A stretch of 64,000 nucleotides of DNA from Kalmusia sp. IMI 367209 (taxonomy: Eukaryota > Ascomycota > Dothideomycetes > Pleosporales > Didymosphaeriaceae), in assembly GCA_027946365.1 (NCBI GenBank), contig JAPEUQ010000003.1, positions 186,001 to 250,000 of the forward strand. The letters run 5' to 3'. This document shows, one piece after another, positions 37,860-48,482 of the stretch. Below the pieces are notes generated by a model, which had not been told where the DNA came from, did no database searches, and was given only the letters and a program-made list of their open reading frames with translations. The position numbers were made by a program, and so were the translations under genes. The stretch's first letter is position 1; every line of letters starts with the position of its first letter.

Positions 37860-38553
37860 TGTGGGACACGGCGACGAGCGGGAGCGATCGAGGTTGAGTT
37901 TTGAATGTATACGTCGAGGGGCAGGTTGAGGGGCAGGATATGAGTGGGGTCTTTTAGGCGATGGTGAAGGTCCAGCGTCGTCGACAACGGGTCGTCACGC
38001 TGGGCGCAAACGCTCCCTCAGTAACCACGCCAGCGCGAGCGCCCCAGGGACCGTGTAATATCTGAGATCGGACCAAATGCCGAGGTAGGTGTCCGAAGAT
38101 AAGATATAATACTGTTCGCGTCGTCGGCGGTCGCTATGGTGGTGTTGCCCGTAGGCACGGTTATCGTGTAAAGGTGATGGCGCCCGCCAAGCTGTCAAGG
38201 ACGCGGTCAATGTCACGTGCTAGTTCTCGGCCAATCACAATGGCACATCCCCATAGGCAGCACGTTATCCTATCTCATAGGTGATAGACAAAGATGGCCG
38301 CCTGTGACTGGATTATGCATTACACTGCATGGACGTGAAGATCAATGTCAGTCATACCAATATACCATAATTATACTGCTATAAGAGTGGTTGCATATCG
38401 ACTATCCCTATTCCTCCGCTGCTATTGATCTTCTTACTACTGCTTACTTGAATTCCAAACAAAGAGCGTAGGAATACATAGCATATCCTATACGCAAATG
38501 AAAATGATGTGCTCCAAAGTGCTTATACGCGTCTCGCACACCGACGGTCCTAC
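37860..38553. other. Intergenic, TAF1 promoter side
   Basis: 694 bp between TAF1 and TGS1, both on the minus strand. A CACGTGAC motif and an ATTGG (CCAAT-box) lie near 38210-38240 and suit a TAF1 promoter. An open frame at 37995-38216 has no ATG. Confidence 0.45.
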
Positions 38554-39485
38554 TTACGAAGCAGACGCATCGCCCCCCTGCTCCTCTTCGAAGTTGAAGT
38601 CACCAAAGTAAACACAAAGTGCCTGGGAGATATATATAAGCGCTACGAGTGCGACTGGAGTGATGGATCACTTACCTTGCTCGCACCTAGTATGCAATAG
38701 TGGGCAACCTCAACCTTCTTGCCATCCACTGCGTACCGCGCGATTTGGTTCAGATCCGATGTCCGTGGAAGATAAAGCACGATATATTTGCTGAGCTTCG
38801 AAAAGCTCGTATACAACTCACGCAGGTTGTAAGGTTGCATTGTAGAAAGGTCGAAGACATCGTCTGCGTTGTACTCGGTCCCTGATTTGGTAAGTGATAG
38901 TTATAGCAAAGGAACGTCAGGGTACTCTACCTCCCCAAGGGGGGCTGCCGAATATGACAACTTTATCATTGCCGTTGAATCTCTTTATGATGTCGAAACA
39001 GTCCCCTGATTGGAAGACTATCTTCTTTTCAACTCCGTAGATCGCCGCATTGTGCTTTGCACATTTCATTGTCTTGGGATCCTTCTCTATAGCAAAAACC
39101 TGCTCCCAGCGCCCCGAACGTGCAAAGGCGATGGCGTTTCCACCTACGCCTGCAAAAGCATCAATAATAATAGTCTTTTCTTTTGGTGCAGATTCGGATA
39201 TATGCGTGGCGATCTTGCTGCACAATGTTAGCCCTCGAGTGATTATTGTTGTATGAGAATTATTGATGTACTTGGCGATGGGTTCAGGCGTCACACCAAA
39301 CCAAGCGTCTTCTGTCATCCAGACGCCCTCATGATATTTCTGCCATATCTTGAAGCGTTGAAACCAGTATCTAAGATTTATCAGCATGCTTTTGGTACCT
39401 GATAGCTTTCGTACTTCTTGAGATGTTCTGGAAACTGGTCGACATCAAGCCACTGGTGGATTCCCTTCTCATCCGGTTTCTCCAT
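38554..39485 (-). CDS. TGS1: Trimethylguanosine synthase (snRNA cap hypermethylase)
   Basis: Four exons on the minus strand (39485-39415, 39370-38931, 38881-38676, 38622-38554) give 261 residues, near the 239-315 of yeast Tgs1 proteins. Introns are 44, 49 and 53 nt. Exon 1 to 2 joining yields HLKKYWFQRFKIWQKYHEG, a family hallmark. The methyltransferase core shows SAM motif I DAFAGVGGN at 94-102 and the catalytic SPPWGG at 166-171, then a YNLRELY segment. The enzyme adds two methyl groups to m7G caps of snRNA and snoRNA, making the 2,2,7-trimethyl cap. An in-frame TAG stop lies upstream of ATG 39485, supporting that start. Confidence 0.9.
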
Positions 39486-39935
39486 TATCACAGCTGGTTT
39501 GAAAGCCTATGAGATTGACTCTATTCTATTTCGTGTCATTTACAAGATGTTGACCCCAGGGAGAGGTGCAGATATAACTCTATCTGTTAGTGTCGAGCAC
39601 GTGAGATTCTGCGTCACGAAAAGACGCTAACCTAATCCGATATAGCGCGCTAGCTGTGACTGCCTGGTGAATCCAGACATAAACGTGGAATGTGTTCAGT
39701 GATAGTCATATAATAAGTGTTTGATATCGATGTCACCGCACCTCAACTTCAGCTCTTCTACTAATCCTATTCGAAGCCACATCTTGTATACGTCCACAGC
39801 TCCCCTGTACGTTAGGCCAGAACGCTGCATCGATCAGCAGAAGCTATGGCCACTTCGCCTCAAAGCCAAAACCTCAAGCCACAACACCTGGCTTCACACT
39901 TCGATACACATCACGACACCGCGCCACTACACATC
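39486..39935. promoter_or_regulatory. Bidirectional promoter region TGS1 / GRASP
   Basis: About 450 bp between divergent start codons. An upstream in-frame ATG for the GRASP gene lies at 39846, so the 5' UTR may be shorter than drawn. Confidence 0.4.
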
Positions 39936-41253
39936 ATGACGACCATGTTCGGCGCCCTGAATCGCTTCATTTCTCGGCTCGATGCCGCTCCGGAGGCGCA
40001 ACAGTCGGCCACGCAAGGCGCGTTCGGTTTCCAAGTACTGAGGAACACGAATCCGGATGTGCCCCTGGATCCGTGGTTTGACTTCATCATTGGAATTAAT
40101 GGGCGGACGATTGTATGTAAAGAGCTATAAGGGAACAGCTCAAAGATTTGAAAAGGAAGCGCTAACAGGGGAGATAGGATAGTCCAGATCCGAATTTATT
40201 CGCGATGGAGGTGCGCAACTGTGCTGGCTCGCCGATTAGCTTAGGTGTCTTCAGCGCGAAGGTAAGATGCAAACTCTATACCTTCACGATGTCCTGTCCG
40301 CCGCTATATATATGATCACTATTACGCCATATTTCCATCGAGTCACGTTTTCAAGAATCTTCACGCATTGCTTTCCTGATCGGAACATTTCTCGAAAAGT
40401 CATTACCTTTCAACATTCAATAGCGAGATCGATCGAGCTGACGACCACCTCACAGGGCCAGAAAATTAGAGAAATCTACATTCCCGTCCCTGCTGAGAAC
40501 CCCAACCTCGGCATCTCCCTTCAGTGGACGCCACTCTCCGTCACAGAAGATGTCTGGCACATCCTCGATGTGGCTCCCGACTCTCCCGCAGACCTAGCAG
40601 GCCTGCTTCCCTACGGCGACTACGTTATCGGCAGTCCCGAAGGCCTGGTCCGTGGCGAGTCCGGATTAGGTGAGCTCATAGAAGACTACATCAACAGGCC
40701 CCTGCGTCTCTTCGTCTACAACCACGAGTACAATGTCACCCGTCCCGTGACCATCACTCCATCCCGCGGTTGGGGCGGCGAAGGCGCGCTGGGGTGCGTG
40801 CTAGGCTTTGGGGCCCTCCATCGTGTTCCCGCTGAGTTGGAGGAGCCCCCTCAAGCGCCGGGCGAGACGCTCTTCTCTACCGATAGCGCCTCTTTCGACG
40901 AAAAGCGGCCAGTATCTTCCTCTTCGAATCTTCCTCCACCGCCTGTCGGTGCCCCAGCAGAGCTTTTCGTCCCGGCGAACATGGCGTTACCATCAAAATC
41001 TCCACCTCCCCAGGGTGGCGCGCCGCCGAAGAGGGGCAAGCAAAAAGCGCACCACGCACATGTGAGTCCAAGCGGAGGGGGCGGACTGGACGACTACTTC
41101 AAGGAAGGGGAGCAAAAGAGCGCAGCCGAGGACTTTGTGCCCAAGCGGGGCGGCAGTGTGCCGCCACCGCCGAAGATTGGAGGACCGCCCAAGGGGCCCC
41201 CGAAGAGCGCAACACCAGTACAGACTGAGGAGTCTGCACAGGCGGAGTCGTAG
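39936..41253 (+). CDS. GRH1: Golgi reassembly stacking protein (GRASP/Grh1)
   Basis: Three exons (39936-40112, 40178-40261, 40456-41253) give 352 residues; introns are 65 and 194 nt. The N-terminus MTTMFGALNRFISRLDAAPE can form an amphipathic helix like that of yeast Grh1, and for that reason I prefer this start (or ATG 39945) over the earlier ATG at 39846, which would add 30 residues. Two PDZ-like GRASP domains follow: GAFGFQVLRNTNPDVPLDPWFDF for the first, and NLGISLQWTPL plus WHILDVAPDSPADLAGLLPYGDYVIG for the second. The C-terminal ~130 residues are proline-rich and disordered. GRASP proteins act at early Golgi and ER exit sites and in unconventional secretion. No Gly2 myristoylation site is present. 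Confidence 0.88.
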
Positions 41254-41359
41254 CTGGAATATTCTCAGGTGCGGTTCTGCACTCGTCAGCACCATACCCC
41301 GTCCGTAAGCACCAGTGTAACTTACCATGAGTAAAATATATCCATGCCACACCATGCCA

Positions 41360-41635
41360 TCAGAATTCCTCCCTGAACTTGCTTCTCCTTCTTTCTCCCC
41401 TCTCCAACTTGAGCTTCTCCAGCGCCTCCACCATGACCTTGGCATCCAGCCCACGTGCATCCACACACGCAAAGCTTTCCACACTGCTCCCCGTCCTAAC
41501 CCTCTGGGGCTCCGGCCTCTTGTCATCCTTCTCCCTCCCCACGACCTCGAAGCTCGTCGGCGAGGCGGAAGTAGGCGACGCCGGCGGCGTAAGCTTCGTC
41601 TTGATCTTCATCGTCAGCGTGCGAAGGAGCGGCAT
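41360..41635 (-). CDS. Hypothetical 91-residue protein
   Basis: A single-exon frame from ATG 41635 (MPLLRTLTMKIKTKLTPP) to the stop at 41360. The N-terminus is basic, the middle Ser/Pro-rich, and the end predicted helical and basic (MVEALEKLKLERGERRRSKF). The frame is open further upstream, into a hydrophobic stretch. It is convergent with the GRASP gene at a distance of 106 bp. I do not recognise it. It could be a real small gene or chance. Confidence 0.35.
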   Translation of the reverse strand: MPLLRTLTMKIKTKLTPPASPTSASPTSFEVVGREKDDKRPEPQRVRTGSSVESFACVDARGLDAKVMVEALEKLKLERGERRRSKFREEF

Positions 41636-42990
41636 CCTGAACACGTTCCGTTTCGATATATATGATGCACGTAGATGAGATGTAGAGATGGAAACAAAAA
41701 TGTCGTGGTAGCAGATGATTACTACAAATCCTACATGTAAGTAGGGAAAAGGAAGAAGAAAAAAATAGCGAAAGTGCAAGCAAGTAAGAGAGCAGCGCGC
41801 AGAGTCACGACCAGAAATAGGCCACCACCACCACCACCACCACCTTTCTTAATAATGCCCGTCGAGCGCAACCCCGAAGCCCGCAACTCCGGTCGTGACG
41901 AGACCCTTTTCCTTTCCCACCACTCACCACGCTCGCAAACAAAGCCCAACCCACAAATCATCAAAGCACACCACCCACGTTAAGCGTTCCAGACTTGCTC
42001 CCCACAAAAACCCTTTGCGCCATGTGCCCTGCGCGTGCGAAAAAAGCACGCCCTGACGCCGCCCATGCATGACATCGGCCAGACGCATGCCGCCAAGCCG
42101 CGCCGGCGGGTAGCGAGCGTGCAATCGACCCGCTCAGAGGGGGTTTGGCAGGCAACTAGCGGGGTGAGTCGGGAGGGAGGGTCTGGCGTTGGGGCCCACG
42201 CGAGACTCTATTGATTCACAAGGGTCTACGACACGGTAGCGGGCAGTGCTGCTTTCACCGCCGGTCATACCGCCTTTTCCAGGGGCGTCACTTGATGCCC
42301 GGCTCGTCGTGGCTCGAGACATGTCCTTTTGGCCAAAGCCGGAATATGGCCATGGAGAGATGGAGGTCAGTCGTGCAGACAGCCGCCACCACCTCAAAGC
42401 AGGTACTACGATAAAGCCCACCCAAACTCCAAAGACATCGGCACTTGAACAACAACGGCCCAAGAGCCCGAAATAGAAGCGCCATCCACGTCCTCGTTGA
42501 ACCTTCCTTTTCTTCGAAGTGTTTCCCGTCCCGAGACCAACGGCGCGGGTCCTGTACCACGGTTCGGGTGCTCCGGCGTAGAGCCGCACCGTCCCTGATA
42601 AGCATCATCGTGTCAATCCATCGGTGCTAAGGACTACATAAAGATGCCGCTGTGTGTTTGGGAAATCGCGCCGAAGATGCCGCAGCATCCTCGCGTCCAA
42701 AAAAAAAAACATGCATTCACCGTAGACTACGTAATGCGTGCTGAACTTCGTGGCTTCGTACCACGGATGCCTCCACCCACTATGATTCTCATGCATAGTT
42801 TTGAGCCCAAAAAACGCCCGCCAAGAAACCATGATGTGGTCTATGCAATAGAGTCATCGCCAATAAACGCCGCTGTCCTGTAGTCACAATGCTCTACCCA
42901 ACTAGAACTGAAGCTATCAAAGAAGAGAGGGAATGTCGTTAATGCTCGTAAGGAAAAGGAAAAGGAATGTGCTTGGGTATGTAAAAACAC
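41636..42990. other. Intergenic, no gene recognised
   Basis: 1.35 kb with short overlapping frames on both strands, a (CCA)n-like tract near 41824-41844 and an A10 run near 42700. The 3' UTR of the zinc-finger gene should lie near its right end. Confidence 0.4.
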
Positions 42991-44587
42991 TCATCTTATG
43001 TCCAGCTGAAATGGCTTGAACTTGCCACCGATGGCACCACATTGGGGACATCGCGCCGTGCGGCCTCTCGAATGCTCGCTGACCAAGACGTCGACACAGT
43101 CTTGGCAGAGGCCGCATATGCATTCGGAGCACGCATAGCTCTCCTTTAGCACGGATAGTTTGCGACACGCGGCACAGTAGATCTGCACAGGATGCAAGTA
43201 CGACGGTGAAGAGTCCGAGAGGCCCTGCGATGGAATGTGGAAGTGGGCGCCGGATACTCCTGATTCGATCGACGACTCCACAGAAGGAAATGGCTGCAGT
43301 TCGGTGAGCTCTGGCGGTGGCGGCGTTAACGCGTTCTGCAACGGTGATGCCGCGTACGACGTGAACTGGGTCGCCATAAAAGGCGGCAACGACGTCCGGT
43401 TGGGCATGTGCGGGGATTGGTGGGGAGATCCGGGTACCTGAAATCTGTCTTAGCGCAGGGCACCCACATGGACATCATGGTCATTACCGGTGTAAGCTCT
43501 CTGCTATCCTCCTCTGTTGCTGAAGCGGCGGCATCGATGAGATCTTCCCATCGTTTACCGAACAGCGCAGCAGCAGCTTGTGGCTCCGCCGAAAACGCTT
43601 TCCGATCGTAACTCATCCTTCGCGCATGATCCTTGGACTTTTGCCGCTCGTGCTTGGGCTTGCGGGCATTCTGTCCCACGGACGACTTGCGAGGTCTGTT
43701 GGGCTTTATGGAACGGGGGGCCGGCGGCAGGGTAGAGGAGCGCCCGGGCGGCGAATGAGCGAGCGACGAGGGCAGCAATTCGCGCTGCAGCGAGGTAGCG
43801 GTGTAGTATGGTTCCTCTGTAACGGTGAACTGATGTTCCAAGGTGGTGGGTGCAAAGCGAGCGCGGGGTCGGTAGCTGGGCTTTGCGTCCAGGTCTGACG
43901 TCGCATCCTACCACGGCAATTGCGTTAGCACATGGGACGAGGCGCCCAAGCTGGAACGAAGCGGCTCACCGGATCCGAGTCCCAGTCGACCGCGTAGTCG
44001 GAACGATGGTTGTGCAACGAGGCCAGCGCAGCAGCCGCCGTGGCAGCGGGCAGCAGCGAGGGCCGGCGCAGCTCGTCCGAGGTCCTAGGCGTCATGGAGC
44101 CGTACTGCTCATGAAAGAAGGCATTGTGTTCGCCAACGTCGTAGCCTTGCCATTGTGTCAGTCCCCGCTGCGCTGGAGAGACCTGGGCACCAACCTGGGC
44201 CTGTTGAAGTGGGGGGCTGCTGAGGTGGTTGTTGTATCGGCTGCGGCGGCGTGCTGACCATCAGCGTGAAGCTCTCCTCGGTGGCAGGGAGCTTCGAGAT
44301 GTAGTGCTCGGGGTGGGCGCGGCGGATGTGCTCTTGCATGGAGCGGTAGCGCTTTTCCTGTACGCACACACTTTGTGTTATTTGCGGTCCTGCGAGCTCA
44401 GTGCGGGCGAGGGGCATGACGTGGGAGCGGCGGGGGGAAGGAGAGGGTCGAGGGCACTCACACCGGTGCAGCGCTTGCGACAGGCAGAGCCGTCGTGGTT
44501 GCGCAGCGGGCAGACGACGACATTGTTCTCGTCCGACACGGAGAAGGACCCCGTGAGCGAGGCTCGCGGCGGCATGGCAGCCAGCAT
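42991..44587 (-). CDS. Zinc-finger protein with N-terminal C2H2-like and C-terminal RING-like motifs
   Basis: Proposed exons on the minus strand: 44587-44462, 44357-44259, 44200-43970, 43907-43488, 43437-42991, giving 440 residues. The N-terminal part has CPLRNHDGSACRKRCTG joined to EKRYRSMQEHIRRAHPEHYI, an atypical C2H2 finger with the paired histidines in HIRRAH. The middle is low-complexity (Ala, Ser, Pro) with a basic KPNRPRKSS stretch. The C-terminus has eight cysteines in CxxC pairs (CAAC, CSEC, CGLCQDC, CPQC), RING-like but without the usual histidine. Introns of 104, 62 and 50 nt are clear. The 58-nt one at 44258-44201 (GTCAGC...CAACAG) is inferred only because the frame changes there. 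Function unknown, perhaps nuclear. An alternative start is ATG 44575. Confidence 0.65.
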
Positions 44588-45975
44588 CTACCCTCGGGCA
44601 GAGCCGAGTGCGCGGCAGGAGGGCGGCGACGAGGGCAGACGGCCGTCAATGGCGGACGGGGAGCTTTGCAGCAGCTGTCGGGAGCTCTGACGGCGCGGGC
44701 CAGAGCTGTAGCGGAGCTGTAGCTGCTGTGCGTAGCTGCTGCTGTTGTGAATGTCTGCGTGCGGGTGGGCTGGCGGGCACAAAGCAAGCTTTGGCTTTTG
44801 CGGCGGATAATGAGGGGCTTGAAAGAGGTGAAGTGGGGGAGGGAGCCCAGCTCGAGTCCGCCCGAATCCTATCTGGGCAGCGGCCGGCTTGAAACTCCAG
44901 CAGCGCGCAGTGTGCGCAGTGAATGTGAAGTGTCCGTGTGTGTGAGTGTGTATGTGGGCGACATGCAATCAGCTAAGCTCCAGGTGCCGCTGCTGACCCC
45001 AGGCCCTTGTGCCTTTTTTCCCGCTGCGCAGCTGTGTGCACCCCGAAGCTCAGCAGGAGTAGCTGAGCTCTCCCCGCCGGCTGCCATGACCACTGGCGCT
45101 CCAGCCCGGTCGCTGAGGAGCGAGCTGGCAGCGAGCAAGCAAGCAAGCAAGCAAGCTGGCAACAATAGAGGAGCTCTGACAGGCTGACCGGGGAGCTCTG
45201 CCATTTGCTTGCCCTCGGCCACCAAAGAAGGGCCCGGCAGCCTGCCCAATCCGCGGCCGGCCTGCCTACTGCCGCCGGGCTGCTGCAAATTGCCGTCGCT
45301 TCGCAGCTAGCTTTGCTCTGCCATCGTCCGTCGTCGGTTGCTGGGCCGCCAAAAAGCCGCTGCTCCTGGGCGAGTGAATGAAAAGCTGTGTTTCAGTGTC
45401 CCCCCCCCCCAACGGCGACACTGCGCGGCCTACGCCTGCCCTCCGCCTGCATCCCCCAGTCAGAAAGGAAAAAAAAGGTGACATGCGACGACCTGGGCGC
45501 GCTGGTCGACCCAAGTCGTCCGATCATGTTTCGATCGCCGAACGTCTCGTGATTTGTCAAGGCTGTTGCAGGCCGTGATTGGCAAGCCCGTCCCCTCTGC
45601 GGCCTCCCATCGAAGAGCACGCGTCCGAGGAGCGATGCCAGGACAAGACGCACATAATAAGAGACGGAGCTGCTGCTGTCGCTGGTGCTGTCGCTGGTGC
45701 TAGCTCCGCTGGCAGCGATGCTGGCCCGGGATGGCGATGACGACGAAGTGGTGGGAGTGGTCAGGGAATGCTGGTTGCAAATAATTTCTCCACGCCCATC
45801 GTCGCTTCCATTCACCCCAGGCAAGCGGTTGGGTCTGAGCACCCGCGTAAAACTACCTGCCAGCACCCGTGGCGCCCCGCTAGGACTCCCACGCCCAGCT
45901 TCCATCATCAAGGACAGCTAGCTGCCTCTGTACATTGTACGTGGTTCCCTCGATGCGTGCCTGCGGGCCATCATC
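44588..45975. promoter_or_regulatory. GC-rich bidirectional intergenic region
   Basis: 1.4 kb between divergent genes, GC-rich, with a GCAA repeat at about 45128-45155, a run of ten C at about 45402-45411 and many AGCTC/GAGCT words. Open frames here are low-complexity and probably spurious. Confidence 0.45.
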
Positions 45976-47058
45976 ATGTCTCTGACCGTGAAGTCGCTCA
46001 ACGGCGACACCACCTTCCTGCTCTCCTTCTCCCCCCCAGTCGCCCCGCTCGCGTCGCCAGCCCTATTCCCAGGCTCCTTCACAGTACTCATCGATCCGTG
46101 GCTGACCGGCCCAGCGACCATCCTCAGCAGCTTCTTCTCCATTTCCGAGCAGAAGACGAGGCCCCACATCTCGTCCCTGGCAGAACTCGACCAAGAGCCC
46201 GACATCATACTCATCTCACAGGACAAACCCGACCATTGCCACGAGGAAACCTTGCGGCAGCTCGCTCCGGAATGCCAGTCCACAATCCTCGCAATCCCCA
46301 CGGCAGCGAAGAAGATCCGCTCGTGGAAACACTTCAGACCAGAGCTAGTCCAAGCGCTGCCAAAGTTTGATCAGGGCGACAAGCAGTCCATCTATCGCCT
46401 GGTTCTGCCGCCCATGTCTCCCCGAGGCTCTTGCGGAGAGGTCACAGTAACTTGGCTGCCGGCGAAAAGAGACGTCTCTGGTCTGCATCATGCGATTGGA
46501 ATCACCTACCGCCCGCCCTGTAGTGTACTATCAGCCAGCCCGGGGCAGTACTTGGACCTGCCCGACCTTCCTCTCAGTCCGCCAGCATCGCCGCGATCCT
46601 TTCGCACCGTAGCCTCTTCGCCATGCACAATCGTGCCCGCACCCTACAACGATCGTGAGAAAACATTGTCAGTCTTGTATTCCCCTCATGGCGTACCTTA
46701 CGACATCATCCAGCCATACGCTTCATCTCACCTGGTTGCTGAGGCTGCACTGCCTCTGACTACGCTCATCCACTCTTTCGATCGCGTCGAGAACCCATGG
46801 TATCTGGGTGGTAACATATCCGCTGGCTCTCCCGGAGGCTTGCAGATTGCGCGCAGCTTGTACGCTCAAGCTTGGATCAGTGCACATGATGCCGAAAAAG
46901 ACAACCGCGGCCTATCCGTGAGGCAAACGCGGATTGGTAAATTTGCCACGGAGAAGATCCAGACGATGTTACACGAAGGACAAGAGGCGAAGCGGAGGAT
47001 GCCCATCAAGCTCGTCAAGCTCAGCTCAGGGGATGAGTATACGCAGGAACGCGGTTGA
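45976..47058 (+). CDS. Metallo-beta-lactamase-fold family protein
   Basis: A single exon of 360 residues. The order of motifs fits the fungal MBL-like hydrolase family: FTVLIDPWLTGP near the start, the metal-site-type segment SQDKPDHCHEETLRQL (about residues 80-95), then a VTWLPAKRD strand, and a C-terminal helical part with NPWYLGGNISAGSPGG. The classic HxHxDH is replaced by DHCHEE, as commonly seen in this lineage, so metal binding is plausible but unproven. Substrate unknown; expected to be cytosolic, as there is no signal peptide. ATG 45976 follows CCATCATC; a longer in-frame start is not apparent. Confidence 0.8.
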   Translation: MSLTVKSLNGDTTFLLSFSPPVAPLASPALFPGSFTVLIDPWLTGPATILSSFFSISEQKTRPHISSLAELDQEPDIILISQDKPDHCHEETLRQLAPECQSTILAIPTAAKKIRSWKHFRPELVQALPKFDQGDKQSIYRLVLPPMSPRGSCGEVTVTWLPAKRDVSGLHHAIGITYRPPCSVLSASPGQYLDLPDLPLSPPASPRSFRTVASSPCTIVPAPYNDREKTLSVLYSPHGVPYDIIQPYASSHLVAEAALPLTTLIHSFDRVENPWYLGGNISAGSPGGLQIARSLYAQAWISAHDAEKDNRGLSVRQTRIGKFATEKIQTMLHEGQEAKRRMPIKLVKLSSGDEYTQERG

Positions 47059-48482
47059 AAGAAGCGGGAAGTGGTTCGGACGGTAAAATGTCCTGACCAC
47101 CAAAGCAGCGGATAGTTTTTTTCTCCGAATGTGGAGCCATACGTAAGCCGAAGACTGTGCTAGCTACCTGAACAATCCTACTAACAGTCCACAGACGTCG
47201 ATACGAGTTGGGAATACCGACCCCAAGAAAGAACATAACGAATGGGGTTTCATGAATCCCCTCGGATGTTATCAAGAACAGGATCTACGCATTGACTGTA
47301 TTGAAGACGACAGGGACACGCATGGGGCTCAATCCTACGACCATGGGCCCCGGAATGCCATACCAGCACATTCGACAGATGCAATTGCTATATCCTATAC
47401 AGAGGGGGCTCAGTGCGTGGGATGGAATCATCTTCGCCACATCTCTATCTTCGAAACGTGGGCGCTGTTGAACAAAGTTTTCAATGTCTGTATCGAATAC
47501 GAAGGTCACCCCATCTATCTCGACAACGATACAAGAGGGGAACGTAACAGATGACTCGGACAGCTTACATGAGAACTACTGATAATCGCATCTAGACTGC
47601 CCATTGTCTAGCACGAGTACGCGGAGTATGAGCTAAGAGACATGTCATCCAGTGTATCGGCTCACATACGACGTCAGTCATACTTCCTTACGGGTCAATT
47701 ATGTCACAGGTGATTAGATATTTGCAAGTGGACTGTTGGGTTCGAGCATCATTGTCGAAATTGTCATGGGAAAATGTGGATGCGGTAAGAGTCTACTCTA
47801 CACTCTTTGCAACCGCCAGCTTGGATTGGGTATAATAGCGGTGGCTAGCCATGTGCAATAACATTCTATCACTCTGTATTTTTTACGTCGATCATTCGCC
47901 AATCATGGTTCTGCCCAGCCTCCCGTAGACAATTCCGGTTCTTGCATCATGCATGCTGATGTGCCTCGATTCACAAACTGCCATCCATCTCGCATGCATA
48001 TCTTCAGCTCGGCCGAAGTGACGATTCTCGGAAGACGCGGAGTCTTCCGAGCCCGGAGGTGGGAATTCCACCCTGATGCCTGAAATACTTGGCGAAAATG
48101 TAAGTTGACCGGATCTTTCTTTACGCACTCACGGAGGGGCCAACATATTAGCAGTCTTCAGCCATTGACGTTTTACGACTACCACGTCGGATCCGGAACT
48201 CCACCTCAACGATTGAAGATGCCAAGTCAGTCATTACCCAAAGCGGTTAAAAGACATACTAAGGCCCTGTAAGCACATCTGCACTCCACATCAACGTCGT
48301 TGGATCCTGTACGTATATGGCAAGGTTGGTTGATTAGTAGCGACCCGCATCAATAGCTATAAGAATGTCGTATAAGCTTATCCTCGTCTCTACGGAGACT
48401 CATCCCACTACATATCCCAGGCGCTTCCTTTTGGCACATATACCTTCCATAGCAACATAATTTACACGAGATACCTACAGCA
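47059..48482. other. Intergenic, no gene recognised
   Basis: 1.4 kb between two plus-strand genes. Short frames at 47252-47554 and on the minus strand lack family features. The last ~200 bp should be the promoter of the DUF2855 gene. Confidence 0.4.

Noticed and set aside
37995..38216. 73-codon minus-strand frame ending in a hydrophobic helix upstream of TAF1
   Set aside because: It contains no ATG and lies in the likely TAF1 promoter/5' UTR. No splice signal supplies a start.
45393..45911. 172-codon minus-strand frame in the 44.6-46 kb intergenic region
   Set aside because: Ser/Gly/Arg-rich, crosses a poly-C run, with no recognisable fold. Probably chance in GC-rich DNA.
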